A stretch of DNA of 64,000 nucleotides. Source: Agrobacterium tumefaciens_K (GTDB taxonomy: Bacteria; Pseudomonadota; Alphaproteobacteria; Rhizobiales; Rhizobiaceae). Each line of letters opens with the position of its first letter. Within the stretch, counting starts at the first letter, position 1. Under the pieces are notes generated by a model, which was given only the letters and a program-made list of their open reading frames with translations, had not been told where the DNA came from and ran no database searches. The DNA lies in contig NZ_JAOEGC010000002.1 of the NCBI RefSeq assembly GCF_031801495.1, positions 2,418,001-2,482,000 of the forward strand, read 5' to 3'. The position numbers and the translations under genes are program-made. This document shows positions 24,955 to 34,487 of the stretch, piece by piece.

Positions 24955-25440
24955 ATGCGCGATCCCTTCAAAAATCCATTCCCTGAAACAGATATCGCCC
25001 GTTACTCGATCTGGGAGATGCTGGTCACGCGGGATATCGACGCTTTTCTTGCTGCCGACTGGTCGAAAGTCGCTGGCGATTTCGTCGAGGAAGGTTTCCT
25101 CGGCATCAATGCCAACCGCGCGAGCAACCCGGACGAATGGCGCCTTTCCTTCCCCTCGCTTGCCGCCTACCGCGACGAATGGCTGAAACAGGCAAACGAT
25201 TTCCAGAAAGAGGCATTTGCCGAAGACCCGCGCACCGCAATCTTCACGACGACCACGCTGGAAGAAATCGAGGTCGAGGGCGACACCGCTCTCGTCCGCA
25301 AGAAATTCGACGGAGGACTGCGCAAGGCGGACGGCAGCTTCGACGTCATGAAATGGCAGACGCTGTATTACTGCCGGCTGCACGAAGGCCGCTGGAAGAT
25401 TAGCGGCTTCACCGGCTACATGCCGAACCCGATGGCTTGA
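24955..25440 (+). CDS. NTF2/SnoaL-like protein of unknown function
   Basis: A 161-aa cytoplasmic protein without a signal peptide. The alternating strand pattern at the C-terminus (TAIFTTTTLEEIEVEGDTALVRKKF, WQTLYYCRLHEGRWKISGF) fits an NTF2-like alpha+beta cone fold. No catalytic residues can be assigned. It is a lone gene, divergent from rpiR and closed by a strong terminator. It is preceded within 19 bp by a motif shared with the sugar importer promoter, so it is probably coregulated with amino-sugar catabolism. A ligand-binding or small lyase/isomerase role is possible. Confidence 0.75.
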   Translation: MRDPFKNPFPETDIARYSIWEMLVTRDIDAFLAADWSKVAGDFVEEGFLGINANRASNPDEWRLSFPSLAAYRDEWLKQANDFQKEAFAEDPRTAIFTTTTLEEIEVEGDTALVRKKFDGGLRKADGSFDVMKWQTLYYCRLHEGRWKISGFTGYMPNPMA

Positions 25441-25455
25441 TACGAAAGAGTGCGA

Positions 25456-25485
25456 ACGCCGGGCCGAAAACCCGGCGTTTTTTTT
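25456..25485 (+). terminator. intrinsic terminator after the NTF2-like gene
   Basis: ACGCCGGG (25456-25463) pairs with CCCGGCGT (25471-25478) around a 7-nt loop, followed by an eight-T run (25478-25485). It ends the plus-strand NTF2-like transcript before the convergent ATPase gene. Confidence 0.9.
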
Positions 25486-25580
25486 GCGGCTCGAACGCCC
25501 GGAGAAACAACCAGTTGCGGCCCTGACGACAGAGGCGGATGCAGATGAAGACACGATGCTCATGATCCGCCCTCGTGCCA

Positions 25581-26693
<1,113 letters not shown>

Positions 26694-26845
26694 GACTTGC
26701 CTCTCCCGTCACCAGCCGAAATGCGGCTGCGTTCAGAGACGTTCCTGAACGAACAGGGCCGTTCGGACCGAAACCGTTTGAAATAAGACGGAAACCTTGC
26801 CCCTTCTGATGAAGTGATGATGTTTCCGCAGCGAAATTGAGGGGA

Positions 26846-26873
26846 ACTGCGGGCTTTACGACAAGCCCGCAGT
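26846..26873 (-). other. 11-bp mRNA hairpin after the sugar-binding protein gene
   Basis: ACTGCGGGCTT (26846-26856) pairs perfectly with AAGCCCGCAGT (26863-26873) around a 6-nt loop. No T-run follows on the minus strand, so it is better read as a 3'-protecting or partially attenuating hairpin. It lies between the binding-protein and ATPase genes and could raise binding-protein mRNA above ATPase mRNA. Confidence 0.6.
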
Positions 26874-26889
26874 CATCAGCACATTTGGC

Positions 26890-28122
26890 TTACTTGTATT
26901 GCTCGAGAGCACCGGACGCCTTCTTCACGGCATCTTCCGGCGTTGCCTTGCCCGTCACCACGGACTGTACCATCTCGATCACCACGTCCTGAAAGCCCTT
27001 GTAGTCGGTGAAGAGCGGCTCAGGGCCACCATAGGCGATACCGTCGATAAGCGGCTTCCAGAAGGGATCCTTGGCGATGAACTCATCGACCTTCGCAGAT
27101 GGGCGCAGCGGCGTCAGACCGGCACCGCCCTGCAACTCATATTCGCCCTGCGGACCGGGAGACGTGATGAATTTGGCGAATTCGGTCGCCTTTTCTTCAA
27201 CGCCCGTGCCCTTGAAGATCGCTAGGCTGTCGGTGATGAGCAGCGTGCCTGGACCCTTGGCTTCCGGACCGACCGGAAGTGTCGCGATACCCCAGTTGAT
27301 CTTGGTGGCCTGAAGGCGCGTAGCGGCACCGGAGCCGGCCTGAATCATGCCGACCTTGCCATCGAGGAAGATCGCGCGGATTTCGTTCTGCTCGTAGGCG
27401 GTCGGACCTTCGACGGAGTAAGGCGTGATGTCCTTGTAAGCCTTGAGAGCTGCGAGCACCTGCGGGCTGTCGACCGTGATCTTGTCGCCGTCGATCACCT
27501 TGCCGTTGTTGGTGTAAACCCAGTGCATGAACTGGTGCATCGTATTGTCGAACGTCTTGGCTGGCAGACCGTAACCGGCCACACCGGTCTTCTCCTTGAT
27601 CTGCTTTGCGAACGCAATTTCTTCAGCCCAGGTTTTCGGCGGCACTTCGGGATCAAGACCGGCCTGTTTGAACAGATCCTTGTTCCAGTAGAGCGCCTTG
27701 GTCGAGAAGGCGACCGGAACGCCCCACTGCGTATCCTCGAACGTAACCGTATCGACGATGTTGGGGTAATAAGTCTTCTTTTCATCTTCGGTCATCGGCA
27801 CCGGCACGATGAGATCGTTCTCAGCAAACTGCTTCAGCGTGCGCGAACCGACATAGGCCATGGCGACCGGCGTACCGGCAGCGGCGAGCGTCGTTGCCTT
27901 GTCCTGGCACTGCGCCCAGCCGACAACTTCCGGCACGACCTTCCAGCCTTCGTTCTTGCCTTCCCATTCCTTGATGTATTTCTCATGGATGGGGTCCATC
28001 TTGTCGCCGCAATAGATCCAGCTGATTTCCTTGTCGGCAGCGTGCGCCGTCACCGTGCCGAGCGCGGTTGAACCGGCAAATGCAAGAGCGCAGAGCGCCA
28101 ATCCGTAATGTTTCAGTGCCAT
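26890..28122 (-). CDS. extracellular sugar-binding protein of a CUT1 ABC importer
   Basis: Periplasmic solute-binding protein, 410 aa, of the family 1 (MalE/UgpB-like) fold. A Sec signal peptide ends near residue 29 (TVTAHAADKE). The mature part starts ISWIYCGDKMDPIHEKYIKE and includes GVPVAFSTKALYWNKDLFK, a common block in this family. It follows permease 2 after 40 bp and is separated from the ATPase gene by a hairpin. By operon context the ligand is an N-acetylhexosamine or a beta-linked oligosaccharide of it. That is inference. Confidence 0.92.
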   Translation of the reverse strand: MALKHYGLALCALAFAGSTALGTVTAHAADKEISWIYCGDKMDPIHEKYIKEWEGKNEGWKVVPEVVGWAQCQDKATTLAAAGTPVAMAYVGSRTLKQFAENDLIVPVPMTEDEKKTYYPNIVDTVTFEDTQWGVPVAFSTKALYWNKDLFKQAGLDPEVPPKTWAEEIAFAKQIKEKTGVAGYGLPAKTFDNTMHQFMHWVYTNNGKVIDGDKITVDSPQVLAALKAYKDITPYSVEGPTAYEQNEIRAIFLDGKVGMIQAGSGAATRLQATKINWGIATLPVGPEAKGPGTLLITDSLAIFKGTGVEEKATEFAKFITSPGPQGEYELQGGAGLTPLRPSAKVDEFIAKDPFWKPLIDGIAYGGPEPLFTDYKGFQDVVIEMVQSVVTGKATPEDAVKKASGALEQYK

Positions 28123-28162
28123 AAGTAGTCTCCCATTCTCTGGTGGTCGTTCCGGTTATTGT

Positions 28163-29020
28163 TTATTTCACCGCGCCGGCGGTCAGGCCGCTGACGAGAT
28201 AGCGTTGCATGAAGAAGATCACGACCATGGCCGGCGCAATGCCGACGAAACTGGCCGCCATCAACTCATTCCAGATGACTTCCTGACGACCGAAATACGC
28301 AAACAGGCCGATGGGCAGCGGCATATATTCGGTCTTGGAATTGAAGGTGAGGGCGAAGATGAACTGCTGCGCGTACGCACCAATGAAGGTGGTGATCGAC
28401 ACCACCGCGATGCCGGGCATGGCAAGGGGCAGGATCACGCGGCGAAAGGTGTAGAAATAGCTCGCGCCATCCACATAGGCCGCTTCTTCCAGTTCACGCG
28501 GAATGCGCAGCATGTAGGTTCTGAGCAACCAGATGGCAGTCGGAATAAGAAAGGCAGCGCCCGGAATGATCATCGCCAGATAGGTGTTGAGGACACCCAT
28601 GTTGCGCATCAGCCGGTAAAGCGGGATGAGCAGAACCGCGCCGGAGAACATGTTGATGGCCAGAAACGCGCCAAGCAACTGCCCGCGGCCGCGAAACTCG
28701 AACCGGGCAAATGCATAGGACGCAGGCACCACCAGAAGCAGCACGATGATCGTCGAAATGGTGGAAATGAAGAACGAGTTGAAGACGTAGCGGGCGAAGC
28801 CCGGAACGCTGACCCACATGCTCTTGTAGGCTTCGAACGACCCGTTTTCAGGCCAGAAGCGGTAAGGCGACGAAAACAGCAGGCTGAGCGGCTTCAACGA
28901 AACCAGGAAACCTTCCACGAACGGCGCCAGCACGAAGGTCAGGAACACCGCGATACCGCAATAGATCCCGACGATTTCATACCACTTGTAGCGGTTTATC
29001 ATCGCATTCTTGTCGGTCAT
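28163..29020 (-). CDS. sugar ABC importer permease 2 (MalG/UgpE type)
   Basis: Inner-membrane permease, 285 aa, six membrane segments. The EAA loop reads LEEAAYVDGASYFYTFRRVILPLAMPG. The frame is open to 29410, but that extension is low-complexity antisense-like sequence over the other permease. The ATG at 29018-29020 overlaps the upstream TGA (ATGA) and gives the expected length. Translation is therefore coupled to permease 1. Confidence 0.92.
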   Translation of the reverse strand: MTDKNAMINRYKWYEIVGIYCGIAVFLTFVLAPFVEGFLVSLKPLSLLFSSPYRFWPENGSFEAYKSMWVSVPGFARYVFNSFFISTISTIIVLLLVVPASYAFARFEFRGRGQLLGAFLAINMFSGAVLLIPLYRLMRNMGVLNTYLAMIIPGAAFLIPTAIWLLRTYMLRIPRELEEAAYVDGASYFYTFRRVILPLAMPGIAVVSITTFIGAYAQQFIFALTFNSKTEYMPLPIGLFAYFGRQEVIWNELMAASFVGIAPAMVVIFFMQRYLVSGLTAGAVK

Positions 29021-29901
29021 CGGGTGGCCTCCTGCGAGATACGGCTGGTGATGCGGAAATAGAAGAAGGTGAAGATCGACAGGAAGATGCAGATCAACAC
29101 GGCGCGCGCGGCACCTTCTCCGTATTTGTAGGAGCCGATCGCCGTCTTGTAGGTGTCGATGATCATCGTCGTCGTCTGGCCGGTCGGACCGCCCTGCGTC
29201 AGGATCCAGATGATATCGAACGAATTGAAGGTCGAGATCAGCGAAATCATCGACATGGTAATCATGGCAGGCAGCATAAGCGGCAGCGTGATACGGCGGA
29301 ACCTGTACATACGGCTGGCGCCATCGGTCCACGCAGCCTCGTAGAGATCCTGCGGAATCGCCTGTATCGCCGCCAGAAGGTAGAGCGTCACCATCGGCAC
29401 CCCGATCCACACGTCGGTGATGACCGTCGCCCAGAATGCTGTGTTGCCATAGGCGAGGAACGCCACCGGACCGTCGACCAGACCGAGGTTCTGCAACACG
29501 CCGGAAATCATGCCGAACTGACCGTTATACATCCAGCCCCACATGAAGATGCCGATAGCCATCGGCACGATCCACGGCGGCATCGTCAGGATGCGAAACA
29601 GCGCCCGGCCGGGAACGGCCGAATTCAGCAGCACCGCCCCGAACGTGCCGATGATCATCTTGATCGAGACGGAAAAAAACGTCCAGATGAAGGTCCGCGT
29701 GATAACCCCGGCAAAAGTCTCGTTGAAAATCTTCTCGTAGTTCAGAAAGCCGACCCAGTTCGTCGTTTTCCTGAGCGACGCATCCGTGAAGGACAGAATG
29801 AACGTGTCCACCAGCGGATAGGCCACGATGACCGTTATGTAGAGAAGTGCCGGAAGAAGGAGGAGCCAGGCGAAGATGACCGCGCTACGTTTCGCTTCCA
29901 T
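29017..29901 (-). CDS. sugar ABC importer permease 1 (MalF/UgpA type)
   Basis: Inner-membrane permease, 294 aa, about six membrane segments, the first being VIFAWLLLLPALLYITVIVA. The EAA loop reads LYEAAWTDGASRMYRFRRITLPLMLP. ATG 29901 follows GGGGCGGGGTG and lies 11 bp after the Gfo/Idh stop; an in-frame start at 29976 would overlap that gene and is not needed. The gene is part of the unit Gfo/Idh, permease 1, permease 2, binding protein, ATPase. Confidence 0.92.
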   Translation of the reverse strand: MEAKRSAVIFAWLLLLPALLYITVIVAYPLVDTFILSFTDASLRKTTNWVGFLNYEKIFNETFAGVITRTFIWTFFSVSIKMIIGTFGAVLLNSAVPGRALFRILTMPPWIVPMAIGIFMWGWMYNGQFGMISGVLQNLGLVDGPVAFLAYGNTAFWATVITDVWIGVPMVTLYLLAAIQAIPQDLYEAAWTDGASRMYRFRRITLPLMLPAMITMSMISLISTFNSFDIIWILTQGGPTGQTTTMIIDTYKTAIGSYKYGEGAARAVLICIFLSIFTFFYFRITSRISQEATR

Positions 29902-29912
29902 CACCCCGCCCC

Positions 29913-31094
29913 TTACGCGGATTTCGCCGCGGGCGCTTTTACCTGCCCGTGAAGCGCGAAATCGTATTCTTCCCACACTGGCTTCAGGTCCACGACCTTG
30001 CGGCCGTGGCGCGCCTCATCCATGGCAAGCGCCAGAATACCGGCCTCGATGGCATCCAGCGCAGAGACCGGCAGCGGCGTTCCGTTCACCACATGCGCCA
30101 CGACATCAGCCGCCATCTGCTCATCGGCACCGTAGTGCTGCGACAGCGTGGTTGCCGCCGAATAGGTCTTGGAAAGGGTTTTCTCATTGGTGCGCGCATT
30201 GTGCACATTGAGGAAACCGCGCACGAAATCGCCTTCCGCCATGCCCTTGGCACCCATGACGCAGAAACGGCGGAAATCATCCGGCACGTTCAGATTGGTA
30301 TGGAAGGCGAGCGATGCGCCGTTTTCATATTCGACGATTGCGGTCTGGTAATCGATGATGTCGCCATCGCTGTCGAACACCTTGTCGGATCCCATCCAGC
30401 CGCTCGGCTTGCGATGGTAGACCTCCATGTCGTTGATGCCGTCATTCTGCGGCGCGTTGGCAGGCGTAAAGCTCTTGCGCCCACCGAAACTCGAGACATA
30501 ACGCGGCCGAGCACCGACGACGCCATTGTAGAGATCCAGATCGTGGCAGCATTTTTCCAGCATGAATGAACCGGAGTAATGTTCGTAACGCCGCCAGTCG
30601 CGCATAAAGAACGCGCCATGATAAGGGGGGATGTGCTCGGACGCCTCGATGGAAACGACGTCACCGAGCTTGCCTTCCGCCTGCGCCGCACGCAGATCGC
30701 GATAGAGCGGAGAATAGCGCAGAACGAGGCCGACCATCAGCCGATGATGACCGTGCTTGTTGAGCAGCCGGGCAAGCTCAAGACTCTCGGCAATGCTGAC
30801 GACGATCGGTTTTTCGGTAAAGATAGTGCAACCGGCTTCCAGCCCTATACGGATATGGTCCAGATGCATGTGATTGGGAGAGCCGATCATCAGTACGTCG
30901 AACGCCTCGTTCGCGATCAACTCTTCAGGAGTGCCGTAGGACCGGCCGGCGGAAATGCCCTTTTCCTGCAGGCCGGGAAGACCGGCGGGAGCAGGATCGA
31001 CATAACCGACGATTTCGAAATCCTTGTCGATCTCACTGAAAACGTAGCCCAGATATCCAAGACGGAATCCGAGTCCGATAATTCCCACTTTCAT
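29913..31094 (-). CDS. Gfo/Idh/MocA family oxidoreductase
   Basis: NAD(P)-dependent sugar oxidoreductase, 393 aa. The N-terminal Rossmann motif is VGIIGLGFRLGYLG. The conserved EKP motif is in IFTEKPIVVS, and the HxxD-like helix is CCHDLDLYN. ATG 31094 is used because the in-frame extension to 31157 covers the control region. It heads the sugar importer unit, so it probably acts on the imported sugar, for example as a 3-dehydrogenase. Some Gfo/Idh proteins (GH109) cleave N-acetylgalactosaminides through an NAD-dependent mechanism, a possibility that fits this locus. The substrate is not proven. Confidence 0.88.
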   Translation of the reverse strand: MKVGIIGLGFRLGYLGYVFSEIDKDFEIVGYVDPAPAGLPGLQEKGISAGRSYGTPEELIANEAFDVLMIGSPNHMHLDHIRIGLEAGCTIFTEKPIVVSIAESLELARLLNKHGHHRLMVGLVLRYSPLYRDLRAAQAEGKLGDVVSIEASEHIPPYHGAFFMRDWRRYEHYSGSFMLEKCCHDLDLYNGVVGARPRYVSSFGGRKSFTPANAPQNDGINDMEVYHRKPSGWMGSDKVFDSDGDIIDYQTAIVEYENGASLAFHTNLNVPDDFRRFCVMGAKGMAEGDFVRGFLNVHNARTNEKTLSKTYSAATTLSQHYGADEQMAADVVAHVVNGTPLPVSALDAIEAGILALAMDEARHGRKVVDLKPVWEEYDFALHGQVKAPAAKSA

Positions 31095-31115
31095 GAACCT
31101 GTTCCCTGCTTTGTC

Positions 31116-31206
31116 GTAATTAATTTTCGCGACTGCGGTCATTTCTGCGTTGACCATTCACCCAATCACGAAGATTTTCAACCATAATGAAATTAATTTT
31201 CACAAC
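31116..31206. promoter_or_regulatory. duplicated operator-like motif upstream of the Gfo/Idh gene
   Basis: An 18-bp direct repeat at 31116-31133 and 31189-31206 matches at 15 of 18 positions, with an identical 11-bp core AATTAATTTTC at 31118-31128 and 31191-31201. The copies are 73 bp apart, about seven helical turns. The second reads GAAATTAATTTTC, nearly palindromic. The first lies 24 bp before the Gfo/Idh ATG. The core resembles the pair beside rpiR. Confidence 0.5.
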
Positions 31207-31442
31207 GGTCAAATCAAATTCTGGCTCACCCACCCGCGTCCGGCCTTTTTCGGCTTTACTCAGCCTCGACGATGGATCGATGCAAAAAACAATACCAAAA
31301 AAATGCCACTCGTCCAGACCGGAAACACAAAGAGGAAATATTTTTTGGTTAATGCGATAATTTAACGATACAACTCACAATAATATAGAAAAAATCGAAA
31401 AAAACACTGCAAGCACCACGGAAATCGTTAATGGTTTGATTT

Positions 31443-31462
31443 TGGTATTGTCGATGGCACCA
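31443..31462. promoter_or_regulatory. candidate GntR operator
   Basis: TGGTATTGTCGATGGCACCA has TGGT and ACCA ends, as in many HutC/NagR-type GntR operators, though the central bases are only partly symmetric (6 of 10 half-site matches). It lies 50 bp before the gntR start, which suits autoregulation. Confidence 0.3.
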
Positions 31463-31511
31463 TGTGTGATATAGCGAAATCAGCCGCACACAGTCGACCA
31501 GAGGGTTACGA

Positions 31512-32267
31512 ATGAACGAGGCAGCCTTGAATCTCGACGGCCTGCAATCAGTTGGCGGTGGCCCGCTCTACCTGAAACTGCGCCAGACGATTGAAGACGC
31601 GATCAATAGCGGCCGTCTCAAGCACGGCGATGCCCTGCCTCCCGAACGGGATATCGCGGAAAGCGCAAGCGTCAGCCGTGTAACCGTCAGGAAGGCCGTC
31701 GACGATCTGGTCCGCGATGGCCTTCTGGTCCGCAGACACGGCTCGGGTACCTTCGTCGTGAAACCCATAACGCGTATGCAGCAACCACTGACGAAACTCA
31801 CCTCTTTTACCGAAGACATGCGCCGTCGGGGCATGACGGCCAGTACGCGATGGCTGGACCGGGGTCTGTTTTACCCGACCGGCGACGAAATGATGGCTCT
31901 AGGCCTTTCCCATTCAGCGATGGTTGCGCGGTTGACGCGTCTGCGCCTTGCGAACGACCAGCCGATTGCACTGGAAGTGACGACCCTGCCTGACGATATT
32001 CTGCCTGATCCACAACAGGTGGAAAACTCGCTCTATCTTGTGTTGGAGCGGAGCGGCATTCGCCCCGTGCGCGCCATTCAACGCATTTCCGCCCGCACTC
32101 TCACCGATGAAGAGACGCTGCTCCTGGGGGTTCCACCCGGTTCCGCGGCACTTTCCGTGCAGCGCATGGCCTATCTGGAGAGCGGCCGGTTGATGGAAAT
32201 ATCGCACGCGCTGTATCGAAGCGACGCGTACGATCTCGTGGCCGAACTGACGATAACCACCGACTGA
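31512..32267 (+). CDS. GntR family regulator, HutC/UTRA type
   Basis: A 251-aa transcription factor. The N-terminal winged helix includes LPPERDIAESASVSRVTVRK and DGLLVRRHGSGTFV. The C-terminal UTRA domain (MTASTRWLDRG through the final ~150 residues) is the ligand-binding module seen in NagR/DasR/HutC proteins and commonly senses phosphorylated amino sugars. It is the first gene of the unit with the SIS deaminase, nagA and the ROK kinase, 25 bp before the SIS gene. It probably represses this unit and responds to GlcNAc-6-phosphate or glucosamine-6-phosphate, by analogy with NagR. Confidence 0.9.
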   Translation: MNEAALNLDGLQSVGGGPLYLKLRQTIEDAINSGRLKHGDALPPERDIAESASVSRVTVRKAVDDLVRDGLLVRRHGSGTFVVKPITRMQQPLTKLTSFTEDMRRRGMTASTRWLDRGLFYPTGDEMMALGLSHSAMVARLTRLRLANDQPIALEVTTLPDDILPDPQQVENSLYLVLERSGIRPVRAIQRISARTLTDEETLLLGVPPGSAALSVQRMAYLESGRLMEISHALYRSDAYDLVAELTITTD

Positions 32268-32292
32268 AACAATTCGATCAAGGACCGAACCG

Positions 32293-33315
32293 ATGACAAC
32301 CCTGATGCGCCAGGAAATCGACGAGATTCCCGATGCAATTGCCCGACTGCTGGAAAACGCCGCCGCCGAATTTCAGGAGGCAGGCCAGAAGCTCAAAGCG
32401 CGGGATCCGGCTGTCGTCGTCACCATCGCCCGAGGGTCGTCCGATCACGCCGCGCATTTCCTGAAATATGCTATCGAATTGCAGACCGGCCTCCCGGTCG
32501 CATCGCTTGGTCCCTCGCTCGCCTCCATCTACCAGACAAGATTACGGCTTGACCGCGCTGCGTCGATTGCCGTTTCGCAATCCGGCAAGAGCCCTGATAT
32601 CGTTGCCTTGGCCGAGAGCGCCCGCAAAGGTGGCGCCTTGACGTTTTCCCTCGTCAACACGCTTCCCTCGCCTCTCGGCGATATGGCTGACCATGCTATA
32701 GACATTCAGGCCGGGCCTGAAAAAGCGGTCGCCGCTACGAAATCCTTCGTCAACTCAATTGTCGCGGGCCTGGCGATCCTGGCCGCATGGACCGAAGACA
32801 ATCTGCTCGCCAAGGCCGTCAGCGCCTTGCCACAGAACTTCGCGAAAGCCATCGCGCTCGACTGGACCGAGATCAGCGCAGCAGTCAGGAACGAGGAATC
32901 GCTCTATATGCTCGGTCGCGGCCCGACATTGGCAATCGCCGCCGAAGCTGCGCTGAAATGCAAGGAGACATGTGAACTGCACGCGGAAGCCTATTCTTCC
33001 GCCGAGGTCATGCATGGTCCCGTTTCGCTGGTATCGCCAAAGTTCCCCGTGATCGCATTTGCGGCACGGGATCGCGCCGAAGCCTCGATTACGGATATAG
33101 CCAGCGGACTTGGCAAAAAAGGCGCAAGCGTTTTCGTTACGTCGTCCAAGGGAACCCCGGCAAAATTTTTGCCTTTCGTTGAAACCAACCACCCCTTGAC
33201 CGATGCGCTGTTGTTGATCGGGCCGTTCTACGCTTTCATCGAACAACTGTCGCGGGCACGCGGCTTCAACCCGGATGCTCCCGCCGCACTGAAGAAGGTC
33301 ACGGAAACCCAATGA
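32293..33315 (+). CDS. SIS-domain aminosugar-phosphate deaminase (NagB-II/AgaS-like)
   Basis: A 340-aa protein with two SIS domains and no N-terminal glutamine amidotransferase domain, so it is not GlmS. SIS 1 holds IARGSSDHAAHFLKYAIE and AVSQSGKSPDIVAL. SIS 2 holds LGRGPTLAIAAEAALKCKE and EVMHGPVSLV. Such proteins replace hexameric NagB in many proteobacteria, converting glucosamine-6-phosphate to fructose-6-phosphate and ammonia. The place directly before nagA supports this role. The stop overlaps the nagA start by 4 bp (ATGA), giving translational coupling. Confidence 0.9.
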   Translation: MTTLMRQEIDEIPDAIARLLENAAAEFQEAGQKLKARDPAVVVTIARGSSDHAAHFLKYAIELQTGLPVASLGPSLASIYQTRLRLDRAASIAVSQSGKSPDIVALAESARKGGALTFSLVNTLPSPLGDMADHAIDIQAGPEKAVAATKSFVNSIVAGLAILAAWTEDNLLAKAVSALPQNFAKAIALDWTEISAAVRNEESLYMLGRGPTLAIAAEAALKCKETCELHAEAYSSAEVMHGPVSLVSPKFPVIAFAARDRAEASITDIASGLGKKGASVFVTSSKGTPAKFLPFVETNHPLTDALLLIGPFYAFIEQLSRARGFNPDAPAALKKVTETQ

Positions 33316-34484
33316 GCAGCATGAAAGCGCTTGTCGGTGCGCGCATCTTCGATGGCGTAAAATGGCATCAAAACAAGGCCCTCCTGATCGATAGCGGGCA
33401 GGTTTCTGAGCTCATCGACCGGGGGGCCATCCCCGAAGGGGCCGAAACGGTCGAGGCCGGAGGTCTGGTGATCGTCCCCGGCTTCATCGATCTGCAGGTC
33501 AATGGCGGCGGCGGCGTGATGTTCAACAACCAGTCGGATGTCGAGGCTATTGCACGCATCTGCGCGGCACACGCCAAATTCGGAACCACCGCCCTGATGG
33601 TGACGCTGATTACCGACCGGCCGGACGTAACCATGAAAGCGGCCGACGCAGGCATCGCGGCATGGAATGATGGTGTCCCTGGCTTTCTTGGACTGCACTT
33701 CGAAGGACCGCATCTATCCATCGCCCGCAAGGGTACCCATGATCCCGCCCTGATCCGGCCGATGGAAGAGGCCGATCTGACGACGCTCACAACCTGTAAG
33801 GCAAAGCTTCCTCATATTCTGACGACAATCGCGCCTGAAAGCGTAACGACCGAACAAGTTGTAGATCTGCGGCACGCAGGCATCGTTGTCAGCCTCGGGC
33901 ACACGGAAGCTGGATTTGCGGTTGCGGAGTGCTATGTGGATGCGGGAGCATCCATGGTGACGCACCTCTTCAACGCCATGAGCCCGCTTGGCCATCGCGA
34001 ACCCGGCCTTGTGGGGGCAGCGCTTGCAAACGGTAAACTGGATTGCGGGTTGATCGCCGACGGCTTCCACGTCGATGCCGCCGCCATGGGCATAGCTCTG
34101 CGCGCCAAGAACGGGCCGGGCAGGATTTTCCTTGTCACCGATGCCATGTCCACCATCGGCACAGACGACGACGGCTTCGAGCTGAACGGCCGGCGGGTCT
34201 ATCGTAATGGCGGGCGTCTGACGCTCGCCGATGGCACACTGGCCGGGGCCGATATCGACATGCTTTCCTGCATTCGTTTCGTGCATGAAAACTTGCAGGT
34301 GCCGCTTGAGGAAGCACTGCGGATGGCTTCCACCTACCCTGCACAGGCCATCGGAGCGAATGACAAGGGCAGCCTCCAGCCCGGTTTCGATGCGGATTTC
34401 GTGCTGCTGACGCCAAGCCTCGACATCCACTCGACGTGGATCGGCGGAAACAAGATTTTCGATGCCAACAATTCCGGGAAATAA
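33312..34484 (+). CDS. nagA: N-acetylglucosamine-6-phosphate deacetylase
   Basis: Cytoplasmic amidohydrolase, 390 aa, removing acetate from GlcNAc-6-phosphate. Metal-site and catalytic motifs are seen in order: PGFIDLQVNGGGG, LGLHFEGPHLS (metal Glu), VSLGHTEAG (His), VTHLFNAMSPLGHREPG (His and substrate contacts) and FLVTDAMST (catalytic Asp). The length matches the family. It lies between the SIS deaminase (4-bp overlap) and the ROK kinase (start 3 bp after its stop), so all three are tightly coupled steps of one pathway. Confidence 0.96.
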   Translation: MSSMKALVGARIFDGVKWHQNKALLIDSGQVSELIDRGAIPEGAETVEAGGLVIVPGFIDLQVNGGGGVMFNNQSDVEAIARICAAHAKFGTTALMVTLITDRPDVTMKAADAGIAAWNDGVPGFLGLHFEGPHLSIARKGTHDPALIRPMEEADLTTLTTCKAKLPHILTTIAPESVTTEQVVDLRHAGIVVSLGHTEAGFAVAECYVDAGASMVTHLFNAMSPLGHREPGLVGAALANGKLDCGLIADGFHVDAAAMGIALRAKNGPGRIFLVTDAMSTIGTDDDGFELNGRRVYRNGGRLTLADGTLAGADIDMLSCIRFVHENLQVPLEEALRMASTYPAQAIGANDKGSLQPGFDADFVLLTPSLDIHSTWIGGNKIFDANNSGK

Positions 34485-34487
34485 GTG

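Larger units (their letters stand above)
31095..31511. other. 417-bp A/T-rich divergent control region
   Basis: This gap separates the divergent Gfo/Idh importer unit and the GntR-nagA unit. It contains the duplicated motif listed separately at 31116-31206, a looser variant GAAATATTTTTTG at 31335-31347, and a candidate GntR site at 31443-31462. It is much richer in A and T than the flanking genes. No open frame here looks coding and no RNA gene was recognised. Confidence 0.6.

Noticed and set aside
29021..29410. In-frame N-terminal extension of permease 2
   Set aside because: The added 130 residues are His/Asp/Arg-rich shadow sequence over permease 1, and the ATG at 29020 gives the family length with an ATGA overlap.
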